From: Kitasatospora phosalacinea
GTDB taxonomy: Bacteria; Actinomycetota; Actinomycetes; Streptomycetales; Streptomycetaceae
Assembly (NCBI RefSeq): GCF_030268885.1
Contig: NZ_BSSA01000014.1
Span: forward strand, 147,446 to 211,445
Direction: 5' to 3'
DNA: 64,000 bases
Shown here: piece after piece, positions 16,882-24,866 of the stretch
Layout of the letters: each line of letters starts with the position of its first letter
Numbering within the stretch: position 1 is the stretch's first letter
The notes under the pieces: generated by a model
Databases searched by the model: none
Told to the model about the DNA's origin: nothing
Seen by the model: the letters and a program-made list of their open reading frames with translations, nothing else
Made by a program: the position numbers and the translations under genes

Positions 16882-17867
16882 GACAGCCTCGCCCTCGGGT
16901 CGATCCAGGCGTAGACGAGGTCCACGACCAGGTTGGAGCTGACGATGAAGAAGGAGGCGAGCAGGGTGATGCCCATGATCACCGGCTGGTCGGCCTTGTT
17001 GAGGGAGTCGGCGAAGAGCTTGCCGATGCCGGGGAGGCTGAACAGCGATTCGGTGATGAGCGCGCCGGCCAGCAGTCCGCCGAGGTCCATGCCGAGCATG
17101 GTGGCGACGGGGGTGAGGGCGGGGCGCAGTCCGTGCCGGCCGACGACGCGGGCCTCGCGCAGTCCCTTGGCGCGGGCGGTGCGGACGTACGGTTCGGCCA
17201 TGGTCTCGATGACGGAGTTGCGGGTCATCCGGGCGTAGATGGCGGCGTACAGCAGGGCGAGGGTGATCCACGGGAGGATCAGGTTGGTGACCCAGCCCGC
17301 CGGGTCCTCGCCGAAGGCGATGTAGCGGGGGTAGGGGAGGATCCCGGCGACGGTGACGACCAGGTAGAGCAGGATCATCGCGGTGAAGTAGACCGGCAGG
17401 GCGGCGATGCCGATGGTGCCGACCATCAGGGTGCGGTCGAGCCAGGTGCCGCGGCGCAGGGCGGAGAGCACTCCGGCGCCGACGCCGAGGACCAGCCAGA
17501 GGACGGCCGCGCCGAGGGCGAGCGAGACGCTGGTGGGCAGCCGGTCCGTCATGAGGTCCCAGACGGGCTGGGCGGACTGGAAGGAGTAGCCGAAGCAGGG
17601 GAAGTGGCACTGGACGGCGTACGGGCCGGTGCCGTAGGAGCGGCCCGCGAAGACGGCGGTGACGTAGTGCCAGAACTGGACGACCAGGGGGTCGGCCAGT
17701 CCGAGCTGCTGCCGGACGAGTTGGATCCGGTCGGCGGAGCAGTCCTTGCCGCAGAACTGGGCGGCGGGGTCGCTGGGCAGCAGGTAGAAGACGGCGAAGG
17801 TGAGCGCGCAGACCGCGAGCAGGGTGGCGGCCATCGCGAGCAGGCGCCGCAGCAGGAATCCGATCAC
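16878..17867 (-). CDS. oligopeptide ABC transporter permease, DppB type (329 aa)
   Basis: This is an inner-membrane permease beginning MIGFLLRRLLAMAATLLAVCALTF, the usual first helix of DppB proteins, with about six membrane segments and the EAA-loop region ARAKGLREARVVGRHGLRPAL. A periplasm-facing loop has two cysteine pairs (FCGKDCSA and QCHFPCFG), commoner in actinobacterial versions. The start is GTG 17867, overlapping the DppC stop by 4 bases. It forms the pore with the next permease. Confidence 0.92.
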   Translation of the reverse strand: MIGFLLRRLLAMAATLLAVCALTFAVFYLLPSDPAAQFCGKDCSADRIQLVRQQLGLADPLVVQFWHYVTAVFAGRSYGTGPYAVQCHFPCFGYSFQSAQPVWDLMTDRLPTSVSLALGAAVLWLVLGVGAGVLSALRRGTWLDRTLMVGTIGIAALPVYFTAMILLYLVVTVAGILPYPRYIAFGEDPAGWVTNLILPWITLALLYAAIYARMTRNSVIETMAEPYVRTARAKGLREARVVGRHGLRPALTPVATMLGMDLGGLLAGALITESLFSLPGIGKLFADSLNKADQPVIMGITLLASFFIVSSNLVVDLVYAWIDPRARLS

Positions 17868-18832
17868 GTCCGGCCGCCCTTCGGGTCGAGGGCGTCCCGC
17901 AGGGCGTCGCCGACCAGGGTGAAGGCCAGGACCACCAGGAACAGGCAGGCGCTGGGCAGGACGAAGAACATCGGGTCGACCTTGTAGTAGAGCACCGCGT
18001 CGGAGATCATCTGGCCCCAGGAGGGCGTGGGCGGGCGGATGCCCACGCCGAGGAAGGACAGCGCCGCCTCGGTGCCGATCAGGCCGGGGACGGCGAGGGT
18101 GACGTAGACGATGACGGTGCCGGTGAGGTTGGGCAGGATCTCGCCGAACAGGATGCGGCGGTTGGTGGTGCCGCTGGCGCGGGCGGCCTCGACGTACTCG
18201 CGGTGCTTGAGCGAGAGGGTCTGGCCGCGCACGACGCGGGCGATGTAGGGCCAGGAGAACAGCGACATCACGCCGATCAGCAGCACCACCCGGTTGACGT
18301 CCCGGGCGACGGAGAGCAGGGCGATCATGAAGATCAGGCTGGGGAAGGACATCATGATGTCCATGAACCGGCTGATGACGGCGTCGGTGCGGCCGCCGAA
18401 GTAGCCCGCGGTGATGCCCAGGACGGTGCCGATCAGGGTGATCAGCAGGGCGGAGGCGCAGGCGACCAGCAGGCTGATCTGGGCGCCGTACAGGAGCCGG
18501 GCGAAGATGTCGCGGCCGAGCATCGGTTCGACGCCGAGCCAGTGGTCGGGGCTGATGCCGCCGAGGGAGCCGCGGGGCAGGCCGCCGAGGTAGGGGTCGA
18601 CGGCCTTCTTGTCGACGGCGTCCGGGGTGGTGCCGCTGATCGCGGTGAGCACCGGCGCCAGGACGGCCGCCAGGACGAAGAAGGCGATGACGGCGGCACC
18701 GGCCTTGGCGCTCTTCTGGCGGCGCAGGCGGTGCAGGGCGAGGGCCCGGGGGGAGGCGGGGGCGGGGGCGGCCTCGGGGGCCGCCGGGGCCCCCGCTCCC
18801 CCGGCCGGGGCCGGGGCGAGCGGGGTGGTCAT
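17864..18832 (-). CDS. oligopeptide ABC transporter permease, DppC type (322 aa)
   Basis: This is a DppC-like permease with an Ala/Pro-rich cytoplasmic N-terminus of about 35 residues, a first membrane helix (AVIAFFVLAAVLAPVLTAI), a long extracytoplasmic loop and a C-terminal permease domain with the EAA loop AARASGTTNRRILFGEILPNL. ATG 18832 lies 14 bases behind the binding-protein stop. An upstream open extension in the same frame overlaps the binding-protein gene and is ignored. It is part of a five-gene import operon. Confidence 0.92.
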   Translation of the reverse strand: MTTPLAPAPAGGAGAPAAPEAAPAPASPRALALHRLRRQKSAKAGAAVIAFFVLAAVLAPVLTAISGTTPDAVDKKAVDPYLGGLPRGSLGGISPDHWLGVEPMLGRDIFARLLYGAQISLLVACASALLITLIGTVLGITAGYFGGRTDAVISRFMDIMMSFPSLIFMIALLSVARDVNRVVLLIGVMSLFSWPYIARVVRGQTLSLKHREYVEAARASGTTNRRILFGEILPNLTGTVIVYVTLAVPGLIGTEAALSFLGVGIRPPTPSWGQMISDAVLYYKVDPMFFVLPSACLFLVVLAFTLVGDALRDALDPKGGRT

Positions 18833-18846
18833 GGGGAACTCCCGCC

Positions 18847-20583
18847 TTACTTGACGGACTTGAGGCCGATGGTGGCGTAGTCGATCTGGGCGGACCAGAT
18901 CGGCGAGCCGAAGGCCCCGGCGATGTTGGAGCCGACCAGCAGCGGCTTCTTCTGCCACACCAGCGGGACGGCGGGCGAGGCGTCCATGATCTTGGCGTCC
19001 AGGGCGAGCCAGGCGGCGTTGGCCTGCTGGAGGTCCGACAGGCCGGCGATCCGGTCGAGTTCGGCGTTGACCTCGGGGTCGTTGTACCGGGTCATGTTGC
19101 CGTTGTTGCCCTTGTCCTTGATCTGTCGGCCGTCGTAGATCATCGGCAGGAAGGTGGCGGCCGACGGGTAGTCGGGACACCAGCCGAGCTGGGCCAGTCC
19201 GGGCTGCTTGTCCTTGTCGCCGACGATGGAGTTGACGGCGGTCGGGTCGACGGTGGTGATGGTGACGTTCACGCCGACCCGCTTCAGGGCGGCCTGGACC
19301 GCCTCGGCCTGCTGCTTGCCGCCGGTGGAGGTGACCATCTCGGTGTCGAAGCCGTTCGGGAAGCCGGCCTCGGCGAGCAGCTGCTTGGCCTTGTCCGGGT
19401 CGCCCGCGGGCTTGATCATGAAGTGGTCGACCGGGGCGCCGCTGGTGAGCGCCGGGGGCAGGTAGGTGGTGGCGACGTCGGTGAACGCCGGGCCGCCCAT
19501 GGCGGCGGCGAAGGACTCCTTGTCCACCGCGTACTGCATGGCCCGGCGCACCGTGGCGTTGTCGAACGGCGCCTTGGTGGTGTTCATGTCGAGCATGGTG
19601 GTGCAGCCGCCGTTCTCGCTGACCAGCCGCTTCTTGACCTCCGGGTTGGTGAGCACCTCGGACATCTTGGCGGGCAGCAGGTCGACGTAGGAGACGGCGT
19701 TCCTGTCGTCGCCCTGGTCGGCGATCAGGCGGTCGGCGATGCCGGTGCCCTTGAGGGTCTGGTCGACGACGATCCTGTCCGGGTACGCCTTGCGCACCGG
19801 GTCGGAGTTCGGGTCCCAGTGGGTGTTGCGGACGAGCACCATGCGCTTGCCGCGGTCGTAGCTCTCGATCTTGTACGGGCCGGAGGAGACCGGGTGGTTG
19901 GAGTAGTTGGCGCCGGTCTCCTTGGCCTGCGGGACGGGCGAGAAGGTGGGCAGGGTGACGGTCTGGGCGAACTCGGCGACCGGGCGCTTGAGGTGGAAGA
20001 CGATGGTCTTCGCGTCCGGGACCTCGATGGACTCCCTGCCCAGCCGCTTGCCGCCCAGCGGGCCCTGGTAGCCGTCGACGCCGGCCAGGTAGCGGGCCGC
20101 GTAGTCGGGGCCGCCGGCCAGCTCGGGGGAGAACGAGCGCTCGACGTTGTACTTGACGTCGTCGGCGACGATCGGGGTGCCGTCCTCGTAGGTGAGGCCG
20201 TCCTTCAGGTGGAAGGTCCAGGTCCGGGCGCCGTCGCTGGGGGTGCCGAGGTCGGTGGCGAGGTCGGGTTCGACCTTGAGGCCCTCGGCGCCGGGGGCGG
20301 CCCTGAACGTGGTGAGGGTGCGGTAGAGCATCCGGACGCCGACGTCCATGACCGGCATGGTCCAGTTGCGGGCCGGGTCGAGCTGGTCGAAGTCCTGGTT
20401 CGACAGGATGGTGAGGGTGCCGCCCTTCACCGGCGTGCCGCCGATGATGCCGTTGCCCTCGGTGACCACGCCCTGCTGGTCGCCGCTGCCCCGGTCGCCG
20501 CCGTTGCTGCTGCACGCACCGAGGCCGAGGGTGAGGGATGCCGCGATGGCCGCCGCGAGGGCGGCGTGGGAACGCCTGTTCAT
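18847..20583 (-). CDS. oligopeptide-binding lipoprotein, SBP family 5 (578 aa)
   Basis: This solute-binding lipoprotein of the DppA/OppA family has a signal peptide ending in the lipobox LGAC with Cys24, then the family landmarks TWTFHLKDGLTYEDGTPI, ADDVKYNVERSF and GPYKIESYDRGKRMVLVRN. It captures peptides outside the membrane and hands them to the DppBC pore. ATG 20583 is supported by GGAG 6 nt upstream; a TTG two codons earlier is possible. The gene is divergent from the aminopeptidase P gene and both share the operator at 20680-20695, so peptide capture and Xaa-Pro cleavage are probably co-regulated. Confidence 0.93.
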   Translation of the reverse strand: MNRRSHAALAAAIAASLTLGLGACSSNGGDRGSGDQQGVVTEGNGIIGGTPVKGGTLTILSNQDFDQLDPARNWTMPVMDVGVRMLYRTLTTFRAAPGAEGLKVEPDLATDLGTPSDGARTWTFHLKDGLTYEDGTPIVADDVKYNVERSFSPELAGGPDYAARYLAGVDGYQGPLGGKRLGRESIEVPDAKTIVFHLKRPVAEFAQTVTLPTFSPVPQAKETGANYSNHPVSSGPYKIESYDRGKRMVLVRNTHWDPNSDPVRKAYPDRIVVDQTLKGTGIADRLIADQGDDRNAVSYVDLLPAKMSEVLTNPEVKKRLVSENGGCTTMLDMNTTKAPFDNATVRRAMQYAVDKESFAAAMGGPAFTDVATTYLPPALTSGAPVDHFMIKPAGDPDKAKQLLAEAGFPNGFDTEMVTSTGGKQQAEAVQAALKRVGVNVTITTVDPTAVNSIVGDKDKQPGLAQLGWCPDYPSAATFLPMIYDGRQIKDKGNNGNMTRYNDPEVNAELDRIAGLSDLQQANAAWLALDAKIMDASPAVPLVWQKKPLLVGSNIAGAFGSPIWSAQIDYATIGLKSVK

Positions 20584-20670
20584 GTGCAACTCCGGAAATG
20601 GGGGCCGGTCTGCCGTTCAACGGGGGATCTGTGCCGCCCGGGGTCTGGCCCGCTCTGAGGTGTGACCCGT

Positions 20671-20700
20671 AACATAGTAATGTGAAATTGCACTGCGCAA
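20671..20700 (-). promoter_or_regulatory. promoter of the peptide transporter operon
   Basis: Reading the minus strand, TTGCGC (20700-20695) and TATGTT (20676-20671) are spaced by 18 bases. The GntR-type operator at 20680-20695 fills the spacer, so a bound regulator should block RNA polymerase. This is a prediction from sequence only. Confidence 0.45.
20680..20695 (+). promoter_or_regulatory. GntR-type operator, site 3
   Basis: ATGTGAAATTGCACTG lies between the divergent peptide-binding lipoprotein and aminopeptidase P genes. It has the invariant GTGA, AT and AC positions of the shared consensus. A weaker look-alike (GTGTGA-CCCG-TAACAT) is at 20660-20675 and could be a second half-site. Confidence 0.65.
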
Positions 20701-20827
20701 CGAGGGGACCGGACCGTTACCGACCCGTGTCATTGCCGACCCCGCCCCGGTGGTGCAACTTCCTTTCCCGCCCAGCACGTTGTCCCGGACCCACCAGGTC
20801 ACAACCAGGTCAGAGGAGCCCCCGACG

Positions 20828-22273
20828 ATGGCCGACCAGCCCACCCTGAACACCGGCAGCCACGACCTCCCCGTCACCCCCGCACTGGAGGCCCACATGG
20901 CCGGCCAGTGGGCCGCCACCCCGCTGCCCGCCGACGAGCGCGTCCCCGGCTACGCCCACTTCCCGGCCCGCCGCGGCAGGCTCGCCGCCGCCTTCCCCGG
21001 CGAGCGACTCCTCGTCCCCGCCGGGCAGTTGAAGGTCCGCAGCAACGACTGCGACCACCGCTTCCGCCCGCACAGCGCCTACGCCCACCTCACCGGCCTG
21101 ACCGGCGAGGAGCAGGTCGGCCACGTCCTGGTGGTCGAGCCCGACGGCGAACCCGTCCTCTACCTGCGCCCCCGCTCGGACCGTTCCGACGGCTCCGGCG
21201 AGTTCTACCGCGACCGCCGCTACGGCGAGTTCTGGGTCGGCCGCCGCGCCGACCTCCGCGAGGCCGCCCAGCTCACCGGCCTGCGCACCGCCCACCTCGA
21301 CGACCTGCCCAAGCTGTTCACCGGCTCCGTCCCCACCCGCGTCCTGGCCGGCGTCGACCCGGTCCTCGACGCCCTGGCCGGCCGCCCCCGGGCCGAACAC
21401 GCCCTGGGAGACGGCCAGTTGGCCGCCGCCCTGGCCGAACTGCGGCTGGTCAAGGACGCCTGGGAGATCGAACAGCTCCAGCTCTCCGTCGACCACACCA
21501 CCGCGGGCTTCGCCGACGTCGTCCGCGCCCTGCCCGCCGCCCTGCGCCACCACCGCGGCGAACGCCTGCTCGAAGGCGCCTTCAACGCCCGCGCCCGCGC
21601 CGAGGGCAACGGCACCGGCTACGAGACCATCGTCGCCTCCGGCGCCCACGCCTGCGTCCTGCACTGGATCCGCAACGACGGCCCGCTCCGCCCCACCGAC
21701 CTGCTGCTCCTCGACGCCGGGGTCGAGACCGACACCCTCTACACCGCCGACATCACCCGCACCCTCCCCCTCTCCGGCACCTTCACCCCCGCCCAGCGCG
21801 ACGTCTACGACCTCGTCCTCGCCGCCCAGAACGCCGGCATCGCCACCCTCCGCCCCGGCGCCTCCTTCCGCGAGTTCCACCGCGCCGGCATGCGCGTCAT
21901 CGCCGAGGGCCTCGCCGAGTGGGGCCTGCTCCCGGTCTCCGCCGAAGAAGCCCTCCGCGAGGACTCCGGCCTCTACCGCCGCTACACCCTCTGCGGCAGC
22001 GGCCACATGCTCGGCCTCGACGTCCACGACTGCGCCAAGGCCCGCGCCGGGACCTACCTGGACGGCGTCCTGGAGGAGGGCATGGTCCTCACCGTCGAAC
22101 CCGGCCTCTACCTCCAGCCCGACGACCTCACCCTGCCCCCCGAACTCCGCGGCATCGGCGTCCGCATCGAGGACGACCTCGTCATCACCGCCGACGGAGC
22201 CCGCCTGATGTCCGCCGCCCTCCCCCGCGAGGCCACCGCCGTCGAATCCTGGATGGCCGACCTCCTGAGCTGA
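20828..22273 (+). CDS. Xaa-Pro aminopeptidase, aminopeptidase P family M24B (481 aa)
   Basis: This metallopeptidase removes the N-terminal residue in front of proline or hydroxyproline. The N-terminal aminopeptidase P domain covers about residues 30-170. The C-terminal pita-bread domain has the five metal ligands in order: Asp and Asp in LLDAGVETDTLYTADITRT, His in GSGHMLGLDVHD, Glu in LTVEPGLYL and Glu in RIEDDLVI. ATG 20828 has GAGGAG about 9 nt upstream; a GTG at 20750 is rejected as too far and without a site. There is no signal peptide, so it acts in the cytoplasm. With the divergent peptide importer it forms a natural import-and-cleave unit for Pro/Hyp-rich peptides. Confidence 0.93.
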   Translation: MADQPTLNTGSHDLPVTPALEAHMAGQWAATPLPADERVPGYAHFPARRGRLAAAFPGERLLVPAGQLKVRSNDCDHRFRPHSAYAHLTGLTGEEQVGHVLVVEPDGEPVLYLRPRSDRSDGSGEFYRDRRYGEFWVGRRADLREAAQLTGLRTAHLDDLPKLFTGSVPTRVLAGVDPVLDALAGRPRAEHALGDGQLAAALAELRLVKDAWEIEQLQLSVDHTTAGFADVVRALPAALRHHRGERLLEGAFNARARAEGNGTGYETIVASGAHACVLHWIRNDGPLRPTDLLLLDAGVETDTLYTADITRTLPLSGTFTPAQRDVYDLVLAAQNAGIATLRPGASFREFHRAGMRVIAEGLAEWGLLPVSAEEALREDSGLYRRYTLCGSGHMLGLDVHDCAKARAGTYLDGVLEEGMVLTVEPGLYLQPDDLTLPPELRGIGVRIEDDLVITADGARLMSAALPREATAVESWMADLLS

Positions 22274-22312
22274 AACCCCTGGCGGCGAACGCAACACCAG
22301 GAAGCGCACCAC

Positions 22313-22345
22313 CAGGGGCGCGGGGAACTGCGCGGCCAACCGACC
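22313..22345. repeat. dispersed streptomycete intergenic repeat
   Basis: The stretch containing AGGGGCGCGGGGAACTGCGC, followed by a C-rich tail, resembles a short element I recall as scattered between genes in many Streptomyces genomes. It lies just after the aminopeptidase gene. The genome-wide copy number cannot be seen from this window. Confidence 0.5.
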
Positions 22346-22364
22346 CCCCGCAGCCGGATCGCGT

Positions 22365-22393
22365 CGCAGGACGATCACTTGCACCGTCCTGCG
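22365..22393. terminator. hairpin between convergent genes
   Basis: CGCAGGAC and GTCCTGCG form an 8-bp perfect stem around a 13-base loop. It lies between the converging aminopeptidase and nitronate monooxygenase genes and probably helps end transcription in both directions. There is no T-tract, as is usual in this group. Confidence 0.45.
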
Positions 22394-22409
22394 CCCCGCT
22401 GACGTGCGA

Positions 22410-23432
22410 CTACCGCAGCGCGTCCCGCCACAACTCCCGCGTGACGTCCGCCGCCCGGCCCTCGCGGGCCTCGCGGTGGGCGGTCCCCGCCCAGAGGTGC
22501 ATCGCCGTCAGGTCCTCCGCCCGGCTCGCGGCAGCCCTGAGCGGCTGGGTGAGGTGGTGCACCTCCGGGTACGCCGCCGGGGCGTACCCCTCGTGCCGCT
22601 CGATGAAGGCGTTGCGCAGCCCGCGGGCCGGACGCCCGGTGAACGCGCGGGTGACGGTGGTGGCGTCCAGCTCGACGAGGGCCCGGCGGTGCGCGGCGGA
22701 GGCCCCGGACTCGTCGGTGCGCAGGTACGCGGTGCCGAGCTGGACGCCCGTCGCACCCGCCGCGAGGGCCGCGGCGATCGCCGCCCCGCTGCCCAGCCCG
22801 CCCGCGGCGACGAGCGGCAGCGGCGTCACCTCCCGTACCGCGCCCAGGAGTTGCAGCAGCGGGAGGGGCCCGGGCCGGTCCTCGGCGCGGTGGGTGGCGC
22901 GGTGCCCGCCGGCTTCGGGGCCCTGGACGACCAGGGCGTCGAGGCCGAGCGCGGTCGCGGCACGGGCCTCCTCGGGGCTGGTGACGGTGCCGAGTTGGCG
23001 GATGCCGGCCGCGCGGACGGCGGCGGCCTCAGCGGGTTCGGGCAGGCCGAAGGTGTACGACAGCCACGCGACGCCCCGGGCCGGTCCGTGCAGCAGCGCG
23101 TCGAGCTTGGCGTCCCAGTCGTCGCGGTCGGGCGGGATCACGGCGGGCAGTTCGACGCCCCGCCGCACCGCCTCGGGCCGCAGCCGTTCGCGGTAGGCGT
23201 CCACCGCCCCGGGCGCGGCGGGCGGGCCGGGGACGAAGAGGTTGACGCCGATCGGCCGGTCGGTCGACTCCCGCGTCTCGGCGACCTGTCGGCTCATCTC
23301 CTGCGCGCTGCGGTAGCCCGCGGCGAGGAAGCCGAGGCCGCCCGCGCCGTTGACGGCGGCGACCAGCGCGGGGGTGCTCGCCCCGCCCGCCATCGGAGCG
23401 GCGACCAGTGGCACCGTCCAGTCGAAGCCCAT
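22410..23432 (-). CDS. nitronate monooxygenase-like flavoprotein (340 aa)
   Basis: This FMN enzyme has the 2-nitropropane dioxygenase/nitronate monooxygenase TIM-barrel fold. Landmarks are APMAGGAST near the start, VVQGPEAGGHRATH (about residue 170), PLVAAGGLGSGAAIAAALAAGATGVQLGTAYL for phosphate binding, and the late ARGLRNAF. Family members oxidise alkyl nitronates or propionate 3-nitronate. ATG 23432 has GGAGG 6 nt upstream; a much longer upstream frame has low-complexity sequence and is rejected. It is separate from its neighbours by strand or spacing and shows no clear pathway context. Confidence 0.88.
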   Translation of the reverse strand: MGFDWTVPLVAAPMAGGASTPALVAAVNGAGGLGFLAAGYRSAQEMSRQVAETRESTDRPIGVNLFVPGPPAAPGAVDAYRERLRPEAVRRGVELPAVIPPDRDDWDAKLDALLHGPARGVAWLSYTFGLPEPAEAAAVRAAGIRQLGTVTSPEEARAATALGLDALVVQGPEAGGHRATHRAEDRPGPLPLLQLLGAVREVTPLPLVAAGGLGSGAAIAAALAAGATGVQLGTAYLRTDESGASAAHRRALVELDATTVTRAFTGRPARGLRNAFIERHEGYAPAAYPEVHHLTQPLRAAASRAEDLTAMHLWAGTAHREAREGRAADVTRELWRDALR

Positions 23433-23566
23433 CGCGTTCCTCCGCCTCTCCCCACCGCAACCCAACCGGTCCCGCTGCGCGTCCACCCTACGTCCGCGGC
23501 CGAACCGTCCGCGGTACGACGGCCTGTCACGGTGGCGCGGCCGTTCGGAGTGCAGGAGGGGTGCGA

Positions 23567-24073
23567 GTGGGGATCGACCGGTTCGGACCGAGGGCGCGGG
23601 CGGCGCTGGCGGGCGCGGCGCTGGGGGTGGTCGCCCTGCTGGAAGCATGGGCGGCGGTGCTCTCGGAACGCAGCTGCGAGTACCCCCGCTGCCTGCCGGA
23701 CACCGAGTTGTGGCTCGCCGTGACGGCACCGCTGGTGTTCGTCGTGCTCGGCCGCCTGCTGCTGGGCCGCGCCGGGGTGGAACGGGTGTGGAGCACGGTG
23801 TACGTCGCGGGCGCGCTGTCCGTCCTGCTGCTGCGCCCGCTGACCCTGGTGACCTTCGACCTGCCGCACCCGTGGCTGCTGGCCTCCCCGTACCTGGCGG
23901 CCTGCTTCGCCGCAGCCGCCCACCTCTGCGGCCGCACCGCGTCCCGCCTCTCGCGCCTCCTGCTGGCGGTCGGCCTGGCCGGGACCGTCCTGGTCGCCTT
24001 CCTCGCACCCTTCCCCGAGAGCTCCACGCCCGTGCCCGCACCCCCCGCCACCGCCGACCCCCTCCCCCGGTGA
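23567..24073 (+). CDS. small integral membrane protein, unknown (168 aa)
   Basis: I do not recognise a family. The protein has four predicted membrane helices (around residues 10-28, 53-72, 80-95 and 105-150 as hydrophobic blocks) and a loop with a Cys pair, ERSCEYPRCLPD. The tail is Pro/Ala rich. GTG 23567 has AGGAGGGG 5 nt upstream, which fixes the start. The stop overlaps the GTG of a possible zinc-ribbon gene by 4 bases (GTGA), so the two may have been a translationally coupled pair. It diverges from the nitronate monooxygenase. Confidence 0.75.
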   Translation: MGIDRFGPRARAALAGAALGVVALLEAWAAVLSERSCEYPRCLPDTELWLAVTAPLVFVVLGRLLLGRAGVERVWSTVYVAGALSVLLLRPLTLVTFDLPHPWLLASPYLAACFAAAAHLCGRTASRLSRLLLAVGLAGTVLVAFLAPFPESSTPVPAPPATADPLPR

Positions 24074-24227
24074 CCCCTCCCGCCCACCACCGCACCTACC
24101 ACTACGTCGGCCCGCCCGGTGCACCGCCTGCGGGGAGGTTTCCGTGGTGCGGGAAGGGTTCTTCGTGTGCGTCTTCTGCGATTCCGACCTGCCTGCGCGG
24201 TGGAACGTCGCCCCGCCGGTAGCGTGA
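24070..24227 (+). pseudogene. tiny zinc-ribbon protein, apparently frameshifted
   Basis: From GTG 24070 one frame gives TPPAHHRTYHYVGPPGA. The rest of the coding signal lies in another frame from about 24114: RCTACGEVSVVREG, then FFVCVFCDSDLPARWN, stop at 24225-24227. The two CxxC pairs are what a small zinc ribbon needs, yet that frame has no start codon of its own. A single indel near 24110 would join the two halves into a protein of about 50 residues. Either the gene is broken, or the base call there is wrong, or a programmed shift is used. Confidence 0.45.
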
Positions 24228-24237
24228 CGGGGGTCAC
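24224..24237. promoter_or_regulatory. short palindrome GTGAC-GGGG-GTCAC
   Basis: Perfect 5-bp arms flank four G residues, 80 bases before the carboxymuconolactone decarboxylase-family gene. It could be an operator for that gene. No regulator can be assigned from sequence. Confidence 0.3.
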
Positions 24238-24317
24238 ACCGACCGCCTGTCACACCTGGGGTGGCTGCGGGGTCAGACCTTGTAGAAGCACGGAACACAC
24301 CACAAGGAGCCACCACC

Positions 24318-24791
24318 GTGGACGCACGTCTCAACTACTTCGGCAACCCGCTCGGCGCGAAGTTCCTCAAGCACCTCAACTCGGCCGGCCACGCCCTGGG
24401 CCTGTCCGCGCTGCCGATGAGCACCCAGGAGCTGGTGAAGATCCGCGCCAGCCAGATCAACGGGTGCGGCTTCTGCACCGACATGCACACCAAGGACGCC
24501 GCGCACGCCGGGGAGACCCAGCTGCGGCTCAACCTGGTCGCCACCTGGCGCGAGGCCAACGTCTTCACCGAGGCCGAGCGGGCCGCCCTGGAGCTCACCG
24601 AGCAGGGCACCCGGATCGCCGACGCCGCGGGCGGCGTCAGCGACGCGGCCTGGGCCGAGGCCGCCAAGCACTACGACGAGGAGCAACTGGCCGCGCTGGT
24701 CGGCCTGATCGCGCTGATCAACGCGTACAACCGGATCAACGTGCTGATCCGGCAGCCCGCCGGCGACTACGTCCCGGGCCAGTTCGCCTGA
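24318..24791 (+). CDS. carboxymuconolactone decarboxylase/AhpD-family protein (157 aa)
   Basis: This small helical protein has the AhpD-like redox motif: Cys50-Gly-Phe-Cys53 followed by His57 in INGCGFCTDMHTKDA. Such proteins act as thiol peroxidases or peroxidase partners; the aromatic-ring decarboxylase name comes from a distant relative without the CxxC. The start is GTG 24318 with AAGGAG upstream; the longer frame from 24261 lacks a ribosome site. It stands alone between a possible zinc-ribbon remnant and a convergent TetR gene, so it is probably a single-gene unit in oxidative stress defence. Confidence 0.88.
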   Translation: MDARLNYFGNPLGAKFLKHLNSAGHALGLSALPMSTQELVKIRASQINGCGFCTDMHTKDAAHAGETQLRLNLVATWREANVFTEAERAALELTEQGTRIADAAGGVSDAAWAEAAKHYDEEQLAALVGLIALINAYNRINVLIRQPAGDYVPGQFA

Positions 24792-24803
24792 TCCACCGGC
24801 AGC

Positions 24804-24844
24804 CGGACGTCCGGGCCCGCCCGAAGCACGGGCCGGGACGTCCG
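24804..24844. terminator. hairpin between convergent genes
   Basis: CGGACGTCC pairs with GGACGTCCG, and the stem continues inward through GGCCCG/CGGGCC with a small mismatch. It is placed between the CMD-family stop and the TetR stop, as expected of a bidirectional terminator. Confidence 0.5.
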
Positions 24845-24866
24845 CCCCGCCCCTCCTCCCCCGGGT

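Noticed and set aside
24114..24227. independent zinc-ribbon gene with its own start
   Set aside because: The frame with the cysteines has no start codon before them, so it was described as a frameshifted pair instead.
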